From the NCBI RefSeq assembly GCF_000376805.1, contig NZ_AQXT01000002.1, positions 682,001 to 746,000 of the forward strand: a stretch of DNA of 64,000 bases, in the 5' to 3' direction. This document shows positions 9,338-17,427 of the stretch, piece by piece (positions within the stretch are counted from its first letter, which is position 1; each line of letters opens with the position of its first letter). The notes beneath the pieces are model-generated. The model saw only the letters and a list, made by a program, of their open reading frames with translations, did no database searches and was not told where the DNA came from. The position numbers were made by a program, and so were the translations under genes. This DNA comes from Henriciella marina DSM 19595. Its GTDB lineage: Bacteria; Pseudomonadota; Alphaproteobacteria; Caulobacterales; Hyphomonadaceae.

Positions 9338-10579
9338 ATGCAATTACCAAAAACCGGACGAAACTGGGCTGAGCTGAAGTCTGAGATGACAGAGCGCGGA
9401 GCGGGCGATGCCAAGTGGCGGGACGGCAAGACGGCCGTCTATGTCTTCAATGCGGGCCCCGAAGTCGAGCAGGTCCAGAAGGAAGCGTATACCGCTTTCA
9501 TGTCCGAAAACGGGCTTGGCCCAGCTGCTTTTCCGTCGCTGGCGCAGATGGAGAAGGAAGTTGTCTCCATGGCGCTCGGCCTTCTGCATGGTCCGGAAGG
9601 CGCAACCGGCGCCATGACGTCCGGCGGCACCGATTCGATCACGATGGCGATCAAGACGGCGCGGGACTTTGCGCGCTCGAAAGGGCAGGCGGGGCCGGCC
9701 AATATCGTCCTGCCGCAGTCTGCCCATCTTGCCTTTGACAAGGCTGCGCACCTCATGGACGTGGAGGTCCGGCGCGTACCACTGAAGACCGGTGGCAGCT
9801 TCGAGGCTGATCCATCTGCCATGGCGGCCACGCTGGATGAGAATACGATCATGATGGTCGGCTCCGCTCCGAATTTTCCACATGGTATTATAGATCCGAT
9901 CGAGGCTCTGTCGGATGTTGCGGTCGCCAGAGATGTCTGGCTGCATGTCGACGCCTGCGTTGGCGGCTTTCTGGCGCCGTTTGCGCGCATGAATGGCGTG
10001 CCGGTTCCGGCTTTCGATTTCGAGCTGCCGGGCGTCCGCTCGATGAGCGCTGATCTTCACAAATATGGCTATGCCGCCAAGGGTGCCTCGACGGTGCTTT
10101 TCCGGTCCGAAGAGCTTTACGCCTATATGCCGTTCGATCTGGCCGGATGGTCCGGCGCGCCGATGAAGACGCCGACCCTCGCTGGCACCCGGCCGGGCGG
10201 GGCGATCTCTGCGGCCTGGGCGGTGATGAACCATCTCGGTGTCGAGGGGTATCGCCGGCTTCAGGGCAAAGTCTGCGCGGCGCGCGAGCAGGTCGAGGCA
10301 GGTGTGCGCGAGCGTGGGTTTGAAGTTCTGGGGACGCCGGTCCTCGGGCTTATCGCTTTCCGTCACCCGGACCTTCATCCGTTTGCGATCTATGCCGAGC
10401 TTTACAAGCGCGGCTGGTTTACCTCTGTGACCAAGGAGCCCCGTAGCCTCCATCTCATGCTGTCGCCCAAACATGCCGACATGATCGACGATTATTTGCG
10501 CGATCTCGATGCGGCTTGCGAGGCCGTGCGGGCCGCTAATGGCGCGCAGGCCGAGACTGTGCAGCCGCGCTATAGCTGA
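9338..10579 (+). CDS. PLP-dependent decarboxylase/lyase of the sphingosine-1-phosphate lyase type
   Basis: A 413-residue fold-type I PLP enzyme. It has T-S-G-G-T-D-S-I (94-101) for phosphate binding, H-V-D-A-C-V-G-G (203-210) with the cofactor Asp, and A-D-L-H-K-Y-G-Y-A-x-K-G with the Schiff-base lysine K242. Motif spacing resembles sphinganine-1-phosphate lyases more than glutamate decarboxylases. The ATG at 9338 has CGGGAGG upstream. A role in breaking down phosphorylated sphingoid bases would fit a sphingolipid-making alphaproteobacterium, but no sphingolipid gene is in the window. A different amine or amino-acid substrate is possible. Confidence 0.82.
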   Translation: MQLPKTGRNWAELKSEMTERGAGDAKWRDGKTAVYVFNAGPEVEQVQKEAYTAFMSENGLGPAAFPSLAQMEKEVVSMALGLLHGPEGATGAMTSGGTDSITMAIKTARDFARSKGQAGPANIVLPQSAHLAFDKAAHLMDVEVRRVPLKTGGSFEADPSAMAATLDENTIMMVGSAPNFPHGIIDPIEALSDVAVARDVWLHVDACVGGFLAPFARMNGVPVPAFDFELPGVRSMSADLHKYGYAAKGASTVLFRSEELYAYMPFDLAGWSGAPMKTPTLAGTRPGGAISAAWAVMNHLGVEGYRRLQGKVCAAREQVEAGVRERGFEVLGTPVLGLIAFRHPDLHPFAIYAELYKRGWFTSVTKEPRSLHLMLSPKHADMIDDYLRDLDAACEAVRAANGAQAETVQPRYS

Positions 10580-10618
10580 GGTCGGTCCACGCCTGCTGCA
10601 AAAAGATGAAACAGGGGA

Positions 10619-10647
10619 TTGGACAACGGTCTGAACGGGCGTTATGA
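10619..10647 (+). promoter_or_regulatory. Predicted sigma70 promoter for tRNA-Phe
   Basis: TTGGAC and TTATGA are 17 bases apart, and the -10 ends 20 bases before the mature tRNA. The arrangement matches that before tRNA-Glu. Sequence-based prediction only. Confidence 0.5.
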
Positions 10648-10667
10648 CGCCGTTTCCCCAATGACCC

Positions 10668-10742
10668 GCCCGGGTAGCTCAGGGGTAGAGCAGCGGATTG
10701 AAAATCCGCGTGTCGGTGGTTCAAATCCGCCCCCGGGCACCA
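10668..10742 (+). tRNA. tRNA-Phe (GAA anticodon)
   Basis: A 75-base cloverleaf with acceptor stem GCCCGGG/CCCGGGC. The anticodon stem GCGGA/TCCGC closes the loop TTGAAAA, giving anticodon GAA. The T arm is GGTGG-TTCAAAT-CCGCC and CCA is encoded. The following 1.1 kb is gene-poor, but I found no repeat of its 3' end there, so there is no sign of an integrated element using it as an attachment site. Confidence 0.97.
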
Positions 10743-10788
10743 TTTTATCCTAGCTCCGTATCGTCGCTTCGCGCCTCACATGAGCTGT

Positions 10789-10867
10789 GCTCAGGGCTGT
10801 TGTCTTTTGAGTTTGATCCCCGCTCCACTTCGTTTCGCGATGGATCGGGCTCAGGGCTGTTGTCTTT
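10789..10867 (+). repeat. 19-base direct repeat, 60-base period
   Basis: GCTCAGGGCTGTTGTCTTT occurs at 10789-10807 and again at 10849-10867, without mismatch. Similar TTCGCG blocks stand before each copy, suggesting an old imperfect 60-base tandem duplication. Confidence 0.7.
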
Positions 10868-10890
10868 CCTTCGGGCGTTCGGTTCGGGGC

Positions 10891-11031
10891 TTCATCCTTC
10901 GACAGGCTCAGGATGAGGTTTTGGGTGTGGTGAGGTTGCTTGAGGAGTAGGCGTAGCTCTGTGCTTCTTATTCAGGTCTTTCTTACCGTGGTGTTTTTGC
11001 GGGCCTCATCCTGAGCTTGTCGAAGGATGAA
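10891..11031. repeat. REP-like inverted repeat pair
   Basis: A 28-base element at 10891-10918 reappears as its reverse complement at 11004-11031 with one difference (27 of 28 bases). Each copy is itself a near-palindrome built on CATCCT/AGGATG around a CGACAGGCTC core. The arms are 85 bases apart. Such extragenic palindromes are common and scattered in alphaproteobacterial and other genomes. Confidence 0.8.
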
Positions 11032-11090
11032 GCAGCACGGGCGGCCTCAGGCCCGGTGGGCTGCGGCTGTGGTTTGTCTGAAGCGCCATG

Positions 11091-11112
11091 GATACCTGCT
11101 TTCGCAGGTATC
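11091..11112. repeat. Short perfect palindrome
   Basis: GATACCTGC and GCAGGTATC form a perfect 9-bp inverted repeat around the loop TTTC. It resembles a second kind of extragenic palindrome (CCTGC-TTTC-GCAGG core) rather than a terminator, because no T run follows on either strand. Confidence 0.7.
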
Positions 11113-11135
11113 TGCGGCAGGAGTGGGTGTGGGTT

Positions 11136-11531
11136 TCAGGGTGGTTTTTGGGGTAGGGCGATTTGCTGATAGAGGCCTGGCAGCGTTGAGTTTGCTGATT
11201 GGATGGCAAGTCGGATCAGGTCGGTGAGACCGGATTTATCAGATGCCACTGCGCGCAGCTGCCCAACCACATTGCCGGGAGTAAGCTTTAGCCAAGGTGC
11301 GCGCGGGGCGAATTGGGTCCAGTCGGTCTGGCTTGGTTCATCCCCGAAAGCCTGCAGCGTGATATAGACGCGGCCTTTCTTGCAGACTGCAAAGCCGATG
11401 AGGCCTGAGCTGTACTCGGCGCGGCGGGCGTCTAGTTAGCGGTCGAGCCAGTAAAGCTCCCACAGGAAGATGGGCCAGTACCTGAGGTCCAGCATGCCGA
11501 GGGTTTCGAAGATCCAGTCACGGGCGATCAT
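11136..11531 (-). pseudogene. Hypothetical protein gene interrupted by an in-frame TAA
   Basis: From ATG at 11531 the minus strand reads through 131 sense-length codons to TGA at 11136, interrupted only by TAA at codon 32 (11438-11436). The upstream piece is M-I-A-R-D-W-I-F-E-T-L-G-M-L-D-L-R-Y-W-P and so on, rich in Trp and Leu. The downstream 99 codons (D-A-R-R-A-E-Y-S-S-G-L-I-G-F-A-V and so on) look like real protein and lack an internal Met. The frame stays open at both sides of one stop, which suggests a recent nonsense mutation in a small gene. I do not recognise the family. Alternatively the whole frame is chance, which is less likely in view of its composition. Confidence 0.5.
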
Positions 11532-11626
11532 GGCAGAGAGCCTAGACGGGAGATAACAGGGGGCGGAAACTTTGGGTCAGTGAGCGTGCACTGAGGGTGT
11601 TCCGGCGGTGTCTGGGCGGTGTCAGG

Positions 11627-11660
11627 ATTGGCGCGTTGACGGAATTGGCGCGTTGACGGA
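11627..11660 (+). repeat. Perfect 17-base tandem duplication
   Basis: ATTGGCGCGTTGACGGA is present twice in direct contact (11627-11643 and 11644-11660), about 200 bases before nuoA. Each copy contains a -35-like TTGACG, but I see no matching -10 at the right distance. Confidence 0.8.
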
Positions 11661-11686
11661 CGGATTTCGGCACCTGCAAATCCGTC
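11659..11686. other. 9-bp perfect inverted repeat, possible terminator or operator
   Basis: GACGGATTT and AAATCCGTC enclose a 10-base loop. On the plus strand TTTT follows after three bases, so it could end transcription coming from the repeat region, or act as a protein-binding palindrome upstream of nuoA. The sequence does not decide between these. Confidence 0.4.
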
Positions 11687-11779
11687 GCATTTTCAGCTGG
11701 CAGCCGGTTGCAGCCAGCGCGTCGCCTCGCCGCATGCGAGGGGGCAGAAATTTCCGCCAGCCACGTTAGTTATGATGGG

Positions 11780-11826
11780 GATGGCATGTTGCCATCGCGC
11801 TGAAAGCGTCCTAACCCGACGCTTTC
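11780..11826. promoter_or_regulatory. Two adjacent palindromes in the nuoA leader
   Basis: GATGGCA-TGT-TGCCATC (11780-11796) is followed five bases later by GAAAGCGTC-(7)-GACGCTTTC (11802-11826). Both are perfect and end 30 bases before the nuoA ATG. They could be operator sites or mRNA hairpins in the leader of the nuo operon. GAGGAG at 11842 serves as the nuoA ribosome site. Confidence 0.5.
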
Positions 11827-11856
11827 GACGCACCGTCCTTCGAGGAGCGCTCCTGA

Positions 11857-12231
11857 ATGACCGAGATTGAAAGTTTTGCCCTCGACTATCTGCCAGTGAT
11901 CCTGTTCCTGGGTCTTGGCGTGATCCTGTCGTTGCTCTTTATCATTGGCGCCGCAGTGCTGGCGCCGTCCAATCCGGACCCCGAAAAGAACTCCGCCTAT
12001 GAGAGCGGGTTCAAGGCGTTTGGCGATGCGCGCATGAAATTCGATGTCCGTTTCTATCTCGTCGCCATTCTCTTTATCATCTTCGACCTGGAAGTGGCTT
12101 TCCTCTTCCCCTGGGCTGTCAGCCTTGGCGCTATCGGCGTCTTCGGTTTCTGGTCCATGGTCGTGTTCCTCGGCGTGTTGACGATAGGTTTCATATACGA
12201 ATGGCGCCGTGGGGCGCTGGAGTGGGAATAA
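11857..12231 (+). CDS. nuoA: NADH-quinone oxidoreductase subunit A
   Basis: A small membrane subunit of complex I. The 124-residue protein has three membrane helices. The loop after the first carries [14 protein letters not shown], the conserved quinone-channel loop of subunit A/ND3, and [15 protein letters not shown] starts helix 2. It opens the 14-gene nuo operon, and its stop is immediately followed by the nuoB ATG. Ribosome site GAGGAG lies upstream. Confidence 0.97.
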   Translation: MTEIESFALDYLPVILFLGLGVILSLLFIIGAAVLAPSNPDPEKNSAYESGFKAFGDARMKFDVRFYLVAILFIIFDLEVAFLFPWAVSLGAIGVFGFWSMVVFLGVLTIGFIYEWRRGALEWE

Positions 12232-12801
12232 ATGGCAGACGATTACAAGCCATATGCACTCGGAGCTGGCCGCGCCGGTGTCGAAGGCGGGCATGATGTC
12301 CGTCCTGACGATCCGTTTTTTGCCGGTCTCTCCGATCACCTCGCAGACAAAGGCTATTTTACCGCCCGCGCCGATGACCTGATTGCCTGGGCCCGGACCG
12401 GCTCGCTCATGTGGATGACCTTTGGTCTGGCATGCTGCGCGGTCGAGATGATGCAGGCCGGCAATCCGCGCTATGACCTTGAGCGGTTCGGCATGGCACC
12501 GCGCGGCTCGCCGCGTCAGTCCGACGTGATGATCGTTGCCGGTACGCTGACCAACAAGATGGCGCCGGCCCTTCGCAAGGTCTACGACCAGATGCCAGAG
12601 CCGCGTTACGTCGTGTCCATGGGTTCATGTGCCAATGGCGGCGGCTATTATCACTATTCATATTCCGTGGTGCGCGGGTGTGACCGGATCGTTCCTGTCG
12701 ACATCTATGTGCCCGGCTGCCCGCCGACCGCCGAAGCGCTCGTCTATGGTATGCTGCAACTTCAGAAGAAGATCCGCCGCGAAGGCTCGATTGAGCGCTA
12801 G
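12232..12801 (+). CDS. nuoB: NADH-quinone oxidoreductase subunit B
   Basis: The hydrophilic subunit that holds terminal Fe-S cluster N2 next to the quinone site. In the 189-residue sequence, the cluster ligands are the tandem C68-C69 (L-A-C-C-A), C133 (M-G-S-C-A) and C163 (P-G-C-P-P). All are present. The start directly abuts the nuoA stop. The N-terminal 40 residues are a variable extension of a kind usual in alphaproteobacteria. Confidence 0.98.
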   Translation: MADDYKPYALGAGRAGVEGGHDVRPDDPFFAGLSDHLADKGYFTARADDLIAWARTGSLMWMTFGLACCAVEMMQAGNPRYDLERFGMAPRGSPRQSDVMIVAGTLTNKMAPALRKVYDQMPEPRYVVSMGSCANGGGYYHYSYSVVRGCDRIVPVDIYVPGCPPTAEALVYGMLQLQKKIRREGSIER

Positions 12802-12821
12802 GCGGGAAGGATTGACCGGTC

Positions 12822-13439
12822 ATGAGTGAAGCCCTGAAAGAGCTTGGCGAACATGTCAGCGACTCGTGCGCCGACATGGTGAAAAGCTTCCATGTTCATC
12901 ATGGAGAGCTGACGCTGATTGCCGAGCGCGATTCCATCGTGCGGCTGTCGAAATTCCTCAAGGATGACAATCAGTGTGTCTTCGAGACGCTGATCGACAT
13001 TTGCGGGGTCGACTATCCAGAGCGCAGCCAGCGCTTCGAGGTGGTCTATCACTATCTGTCGATGCGCCTGAACCAGCGCATCCGCGTCAAGATATCGACC
13101 GATGAGAACGCGGTCGTGCCGAGCCTTACCGGCCTGCACCCGAGCGCCGACTGGTTCGAGCGAGAAGCCTTCGACATGTACGGGATCCGCTTTGCGGGCC
13201 ATCCGGACATGCGCCGCCTGCTGACTGATTATGGCTTTGAGGGCTATCCGCTCCGCAAGGATTTCCCGCTGACAGGCTATACCGAAGTTCGTTATGACGA
13301 CCTTGAAAAGCGCGTTGTCAGCGAGCCGGTGAGCCTCGTTCAGGAATACCGCAACTTTGATTTTCTCTCGCCGTGGGAAGGCATGACGACAGAATTGCCG
13401 GGCGACGAGAAAGCAGAAAAGGAGGCTGACAATGGCTGA
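12822..13439 (+). CDS. nuoC: NADH-quinone oxidoreductase subunit C
   Basis: The 205-residue 30-kDa-type subunit of the peripheral arm. The signature [12 protein letters not shown]-x-G-H-P-D-x-R-R-L-L-T-D is present near the middle, followed by [11 protein letters not shown]. It is a separate protein, not fused with NuoD as in enterobacteria. The 3' end overlaps nuoD by eight bases, and GGAGG in the end of the gene is the nuoD ribosome site. Confidence 0.97.
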   Translation: MSEALKELGEHVSDSCADMVKSFHVHHGELTLIAERDSIVRLSKFLKDDNQCVFETLIDICGVDYPERSQRFEVVYHYLSMRLNQRIRVKISTDENAVVPSLTGLHPSADWFEREAFDMYGIRFAGHPDMRRLLTDYGFEGYPLRKDFPLTGYTEVRYDDLEKRVVSEPVSLVQEYRNFDFLSPWEGMTTELPGDEKAEKEADNG

Positions 13440-14631
13440 TGGCACACCTCCTGAGGACGACCGCACGTTCACGCTGAACTTTGGGCCGCAGCACCCGGCC
13501 GCGCACGGCGTGCTGCGCATGATCATGGATCTCGATGGTGAGGTCGTTGACCGTATCGACAGCCATATCGGCCTGCTGCATCGCGGCACCGAGAAGCTGC
13601 TCGAATACAAGACCTACCTTCAGGGCCTGCCTTATTTCGATCGGCTCGACTATGTCGCGCCGATGAACCAGGAACATGCCTGGTGCCTGGCGATCGAGCG
13701 TCTGCTCGGTCTCGAAGTGCCGCGGCGGGCGAAGTTCATTCGCGTTCTCTATTCAGAGATGGGCCGGCTGCTGAGCCACCTCCTGAATATTGGCACCCAG
13801 ATCATGGATGTCGGCGCGCTGACACCGATTACATGGGCCTTTGAAGAGCGGGAAAAGTTGATGGGGTTCTATGAGCGGGCCTCGGGCTCGCGCATGCACT
13901 CTGCCTATTTCCGGCCTGGCGGCGTCCATCAGGATCTGCCTCAGGACCTGATCGATGACATCATGTTCTTCTGTGAGCAGTTCCCGGCGGCGCTCGCTCA
14001 GATCGAAGACCTCGTCACGGAGAACCGCATCTTCAAACAGCGCAATGTCGACATCGGCGTTGTCGATGAAAAGATGATCATGGAGTGGGGCTTTTCCGGC
14101 GTCATGGTGCGCGGCTCCGGCCTCGCCTGGGATCTTCGCCGCTCGCAGCCTTACGAGATCTATGACGAGATTCCGGGCGACGTCTTCAAGGTCGTCGTTG
14201 GCAATAATGGTGATAATTACGACCGCTATGTCTGCCGGATGGAAGAGATGCTGGTGTCAAATGACATCATGAAATGGTGCATCGAGAATATGCCCGAGGG
14301 CGAGGTTCTGCTGGCCGGGTCGAAAGTCTCGCCGCCGCGCCGGGGCGACATGAAGCGCTCAATGGAAGCGCTGATCCATCACTTCAAGCTCTACACCGAG
14401 GGTTTCCACGTGCCCGAAGGCGAAGTCTATGCCTGCGTCGAGGCGCCGAAGGGTGAGTTTGGTGTCTATCTGGTTGCCGACGGATCGAACCGTCCGTACC
14501 GCGCCAAGATCCGCGCGCCCGGCTTTCCGCACCTCGCGGCCATGGACCATCTGTGCAAGGGCCACATGCTGGCAGACGTGTCTGCCATTCTGGGTTCGCT
14601 CGATATCGTGTTTGGGGAGATCGACCGCTAA
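13432..14631 (+). CDS. nuoD: NADH-quinone oxidoreductase subunit D
   Basis: The 49-kDa-type subunit that forms the quinone-binding cavity with NuoB. The 399-residue sequence contains the N-terminal [14 protein letters not shown] loop with the quinone-head His, [11 protein letters not shown], and the C-terminal D-I-V-F-G-E-I-D-R typical of the family. Length is standard. Its TAA overlaps the nuoE ATG by one base. Confidence 0.98.
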   Translation: MADGTPPEDDRTFTLNFGPQHPAAHGVLRMIMDLDGEVVDRIDSHIGLLHRGTEKLLEYKTYLQGLPYFDRLDYVAPMNQEHAWCLAIERLLGLEVPRRAKFIRVLYSEMGRLLSHLLNIGTQIMDVGALTPITWAFEEREKLMGFYERASGSRMHSAYFRPGGVHQDLPQDLIDDIMFFCEQFPAALAQIEDLVTENRIFKQRNVDIGVVDEKMIMEWGFSGVMVRGSGLAWDLRRSQPYEIYDEIPGDVFKVVVGNNGDNYDRYVCRMEEMLVSNDIMKWCIENMPEGEVLLAGSKVSPPRRGDMKRSMEALIHHFKLYTEGFHVPEGEVYACVEAPKGEFGVYLVADGSNRPYRAKIRAPGFPHLAAMDHLCKGHMLADVSAILGSLDIVFGEIDR

Positions 14632-15722
14632 TGGCTCTACGCCGTTTTGATATTGAGGCTGGAGGCGAAACGTTCGCTTTCAACGCCGAAACGGAGCCGA
14701 CGATTGCGTTCTGGATGGGTAAGTATCCAGAGGACAAGAAGCGCTCGGCTGTCATTCCGCTGCTCTGGCTGGCGCAGAAGGACAATGGCGGCTGGCTGTC
14801 CGAGCCAGCCATGCGGACGGTCGCTGACCGTCTGGAGATGCCGTATATCCGCGTCTATGAGGTCGCGACCTTCTATACGATGTTCCGGCTTCAGCCTGTC
14901 GGCAAGAACCACGTCCAGCTTTGCGGCACGACGCCGTGCATGCTGCGCGGGGCGAATGATCTCAAAAAGGTCTGCGAGAAGCGGATCGGCAAGAAGATGG
15001 CCGTCACCGATGATGGGCGTCTGTCGTGGGAAGAGGTCGAGTGTCTCGGCGCCTGCGTGAATGCGCCGATGGTGCAGATCAATGACTATTATTACGAAGA
15101 CCTGACGCCAGAGTCGCTGGACGAGATCCTCTCGCGGCTGGCAGGCGGAGTCGCGGTGCCACCTGGTAATTTCGTCGACCGGCTGAACAGTGCGCCTGTC
15201 GGCGGGGCGACGACGCTGAAGGAAAAAGACCTTTATGACGGCTCGCGCAATGGTGCGGGCGGTCTGCCGAACCTTCCGGAGGCGACGGATGGCGACGAGC
15301 CTGAGGCCGAAGCCAAGGGGGAACCTCCGCGCTACAAGCCAACGAATACCGACCGCGAAGAGCCATCCAAGAAGGCTGTCGAGGCGGCTGATGATGAGAT
15401 CAAGCCTGAAGGGGCGACGTCTTCGGAACCCAAGCGCGACGCGGCGCCGAAGGCTGATGATGGCGCGGAGCTTGAAGGCCAGCGCCCGGAAGCGGCTGAT
15501 GTCGAGGCCGAGGCGTCCGATGATCTGAAGAAAATCAAGGGCGTAGGGCCGAAAATTGAGAAACAGCTCAATGGGCTCGGCGTGCACACTTTCAGCCAGA
15601 TCGCTGCATGGACGCGCGACAATGTAAAATGGGTCGACGGGTATCTGTCGTTCCGTGGCCGTATCGACAGGGAAGCCTGGATCGAGCAGGCCAAGACACT
15701 TGCATCTGAGGACAAAAGCTAA
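14631..15722 (+). CDS. nuoE: NADH-quinone oxidoreductase subunit E with C-terminal helix-hairpin-helix extension
   Basis: The 24-kDa-type subunit with the [2Fe-2S] cluster N1a. Ligands C98, C103, C138 and C142 are in place within the first 175 residues. The protein is 363 residues, about twice the usual core. Residues 219-295 are an acidic, Ala/Glu/Lys-rich low-complexity linker. Residues 298-357 form a helix-hairpin-helix-like domain ([15 protein letters not shown]). Comparable extended NuoE proteins are known from rhizobia and relatives. What the extra domain does is not known to me. The ATG at 14631 follows GGGGAG in the end of nuoD. Confidence 0.96.
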   Translation: MALRRFDIEAGGETFAFNAETEPTIAFWMGKYPEDKKRSAVIPLLWLAQKDNGGWLSEPAMRTVADRLEMPYIRVYEVATFYTMFRLQPVGKNHVQLCGTTPCMLRGANDLKKVCEKRIGKKMAVTDDGRLSWEEVECLGACVNAPMVQINDYYYEDLTPESLDEILSRLAGGVAVPPGNFVDRLNSAPVGGATTLKEKDLYDGSRNGAGGLPNLPEATDGDEPEAEAKGEPPRYKPTNTDREEPSKKAVEAADDEIKPEGATSSEPKRDAAPKADDGAELEGQRPEAADVEAEASDDLKKIKGVGPKIEKQLNGLGVHTFSQIAAWTRDNVKWVDGYLSFRGRIDREAWIEQAKTLASEDKS

Positions 15723-17026
15723 TGCTGCAGGACAAGGATCGCATCTTTACCAATCTCTATGGCGCGCACTCGCCTGGTCTTGAAGAGGCCAGGAAGCGCG
15801 GTGCCTGGCATCTGACGCGTGAGATGCTCCAACAGACACCGGAATGGATCTGCGACCAGATCAAGGCGTCGGGCCTGCGTGGGCGCGGCGGGGCTGGCTT
15901 TCCTACGGGGCTCAAGTGGACCTTCATGCCCAAGGAAGTGCGGGAGCGCCCGCATTATCTGGTCGTCAACGCCGACGAGTCCGAGCCCGGCACGTGCAAG
16001 GACCGCGAGATCATGCGGCATGACCCGCACCTTCTGATCGAAGGCTGCATGATCGCCTCCTATGCGATGCGCGCGCATGCCTGCTACGTCTATCTGCGCG
16101 GCGAATATATTGCCGAGCGCGAGGCGCTGGAGAAAGCCGTCAAGGAAGCCTATGAGGCTGGCCTCATCGGCAAGAACAACAAGAATGGCTGGGATTTCGA
16201 TCTCTATGTCCATCATGGCGCAGGGGCCTATATCTGCGGCGAGGAAACCGCGCTGCTCGAAAGCCTCGAGGGCAAGAAGGGCCAGCCGCGCCTGAAGCCG
16301 CCATTCCCGGCCAATGCCGGTCTCTATGGCTGCCCGACGACCGTGAACAATGTCGAATCGATTGCCGTTGCGCCGACCATTCTGCGCCGCGGTGCCGAAT
16401 GGTTTGCAGGCTTTGGCCGCCCGAATAATACCGGTACCAAGCTATTCTGCATCTCTGGCCATGTGAACAAGCCGTGCAATGTCGAGGAAGAGATGTCGAT
16501 CACCTTCCGTGATCTCATCGAAACCCATTGCGGCGGTATTCGTGGCGGCTGGGAGAACCTCAAGGCCGTGATTCCTGGTGGCTCATCGGTGCCGATGGTG
16601 CCGGCCGAGCAGATCATGGATGCCTATATGGACTTCGACACGCTGCGGGACCTGCGCTCAGGGCTCGGGACGGCGGCTGTCATCGTGATGGACAAGTCGA
16701 CTGACCTCATTCAGGCGATCGCGCGCATCTCATACTTCTACAAGCATGAGAGCTGCGGCCAGTGTACGCCGTGCCGCGAAGGCACTGGCTGGATGTGGCG
16801 TGTGCTGGAACGGATGGCAAAGGGTCAGGCGGAGGTGTCGGATATCGACATGCTGCTGGACGTGGCTGGTCAGGTCGAAGGTCATACGATCTGCGCACTG
16901 GGCGATGCTGCGGCGTGGCCGGTCCAGGGTCTCATCCGTCACTTCCGCCACGAGATCGAAGACCGTATCTCCGAGTACCGGGCGCCGCGCACTGTCGTGC
17001 AGGGCGCAACCGTGGCCGCGGAGTAG
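15722..17026 (+). CDS. nuoF: NADH-quinone oxidoreductase subunit F (NADH- and FMN-binding)
   Basis: The 51-kDa-type subunit that oxidises NADH with FMN and cluster N3. The 434-residue protein has the glycine-rich [10 protein letters not shown] (54-63), the FMN-site N-A-D-E-S-E-P-G-T (83-91), and the [4Fe-4S] ligands C345, C348, C351 (E-S-C-G-Q-C-T-P-C) and C391. The ATG overlaps the last base of the nuoE TAA. After it comes the unrecognised membrane protein gene, not nuoG directly. Confidence 0.98.
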   Translation: MLQDKDRIFTNLYGAHSPGLEEARKRGAWHLTREMLQQTPEWICDQIKASGLRGRGGAGFPTGLKWTFMPKEVRERPHYLVVNADESEPGTCKDREIMRHDPHLLIEGCMIASYAMRAHACYVYLRGEYIAEREALEKAVKEAYEAGLIGKNNKNGWDFDLYVHHGAGAYICGEETALLESLEGKKGQPRLKPPFPANAGLYGCPTTVNNVESIAVAPTILRRGAEWFAGFGRPNNTGTKLFCISGHVNKPCNVEEEMSITFRDLIETHCGGIRGGWENLKAVIPGGSSVPMVPAEQIMDAYMDFDTLRDLRSGLGTAAVIVMDKSTDLIQAIARISYFYKHESCGQCTPCREGTGWMWRVLERMAKGQAEVSDIDMLLDVAGQVEGHTICALGDAAAWPVQGLIRHFRHEIEDRISEYRAPRTVVQGATVAAE

Positions 17027-17042
17027 GGGGCAGCACCGACAG

Positions 17043-17423
17043 ATGACCATGCTCCGCAACATCCTCACCACCATCTGGTGCGCCGTGATCATCGGGACGA
17101 ATGTGTTCGCCCTGCTCGTGGTCGCGCAGACCTATGGCGGGGATATGCTGATGCTTGGTGCGCTGACTTTCCCGGTCGCGCAGATGATCGCAATGGTCGC
17201 GCTGGGTGTCGTCTCACTGGTCTCCACCAAGTATCTGTGGGCGATCCTTGCGGTTGCGGTCATCTCGCTCCTCATCAGCTTTGGTCACGAGATATTCGTG
17301 CAGCGGGTCTGGCGCCCGTCTGCGATGATGGGAAGCCTGATCGTGATCGTCCCGACCTATTTGCTTGCGCGCTGGAATTCGCTGTCGCGCGAGCCGAAAT
17401 TCAATCCCGTACAAGAGTTCTAA
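17043..17423 (+). CDS. Unrecognised four-helix membrane protein within the nuo operon
   Basis: A 126-residue protein that I cannot assign to a family. Hydrophobic segments lie at about 5-28, 37-60, 63-83 and 93-110, with a short soluble tail ending K-F-N-P-V-Q-E-F. It has no Cys pair or metal motif. The ATG at 17043 follows GGGGGCAGC after the nuoF stop; the next gene, nuoG, begins four bases after its stop. The tight spacing indicates co-expression with complex I. It is not one of the 14 core subunits, all of which are present elsewhere in the operon. It could be an assembly or accessory factor, or a passenger. Confidence 0.82.
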   Translation: MTMLRNILTTIWCAVIIGTNVFALLVVAQTYGGDMLMLGALTFPVAQMIAMVALGVVSLVSTKYLWAILAVAVISLLISFGHEIFVQRVWRPSAMMGSLIVIVPTYLLARWNSLSREPKFNPVQEF

Positions 17424-17427
17424 AGCG

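Larger units (their letters stand above)
10743..11856. other. Gene-poor intergenic region with repeats and a broken ORF
   Basis: This is the only stretch above 300 bases without an intact gene. It contains a 19-base direct repeat, a REP-like inverted pair, a 9-bp palindrome, an interrupted reading frame on the minus strand, a 17-base tandem duplication and three palindromes ahead of nuoA, all listed separately. Short open frames on the plus strand here look like chance frames over the repeats. No integrase, transposase or tRNA remnant is visible. Confidence 0.7.

Noticed and set aside
9344-10474. A 376-codon frame antisense to the PLP lyase gene
   Set aside because: Arg/His-rich composition without motifs; the plus-strand gene has all catalytic residues.
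10698-11227. Short plus-strand frames after tRNA-Phe (10698-10916 and 11027-11227)
   Set aside because: The first starts inside the tRNA and both cover repeat elements; composition follows the repeats and no ribosome site is present.
11653-11680. Promoter from the second TTGACG upstream of nuoA
   Set aside because: No TATAAT-like hexamer stands 16-18 bases downstream; the TTGACG words belong to the tandem duplication.
10668-11860. Genomic island inserted at tRNA-Phe
   Set aside because: No integrase and no repeated copy of the tRNA 3' end was found, and the nuo operon that follows is core chromosome.
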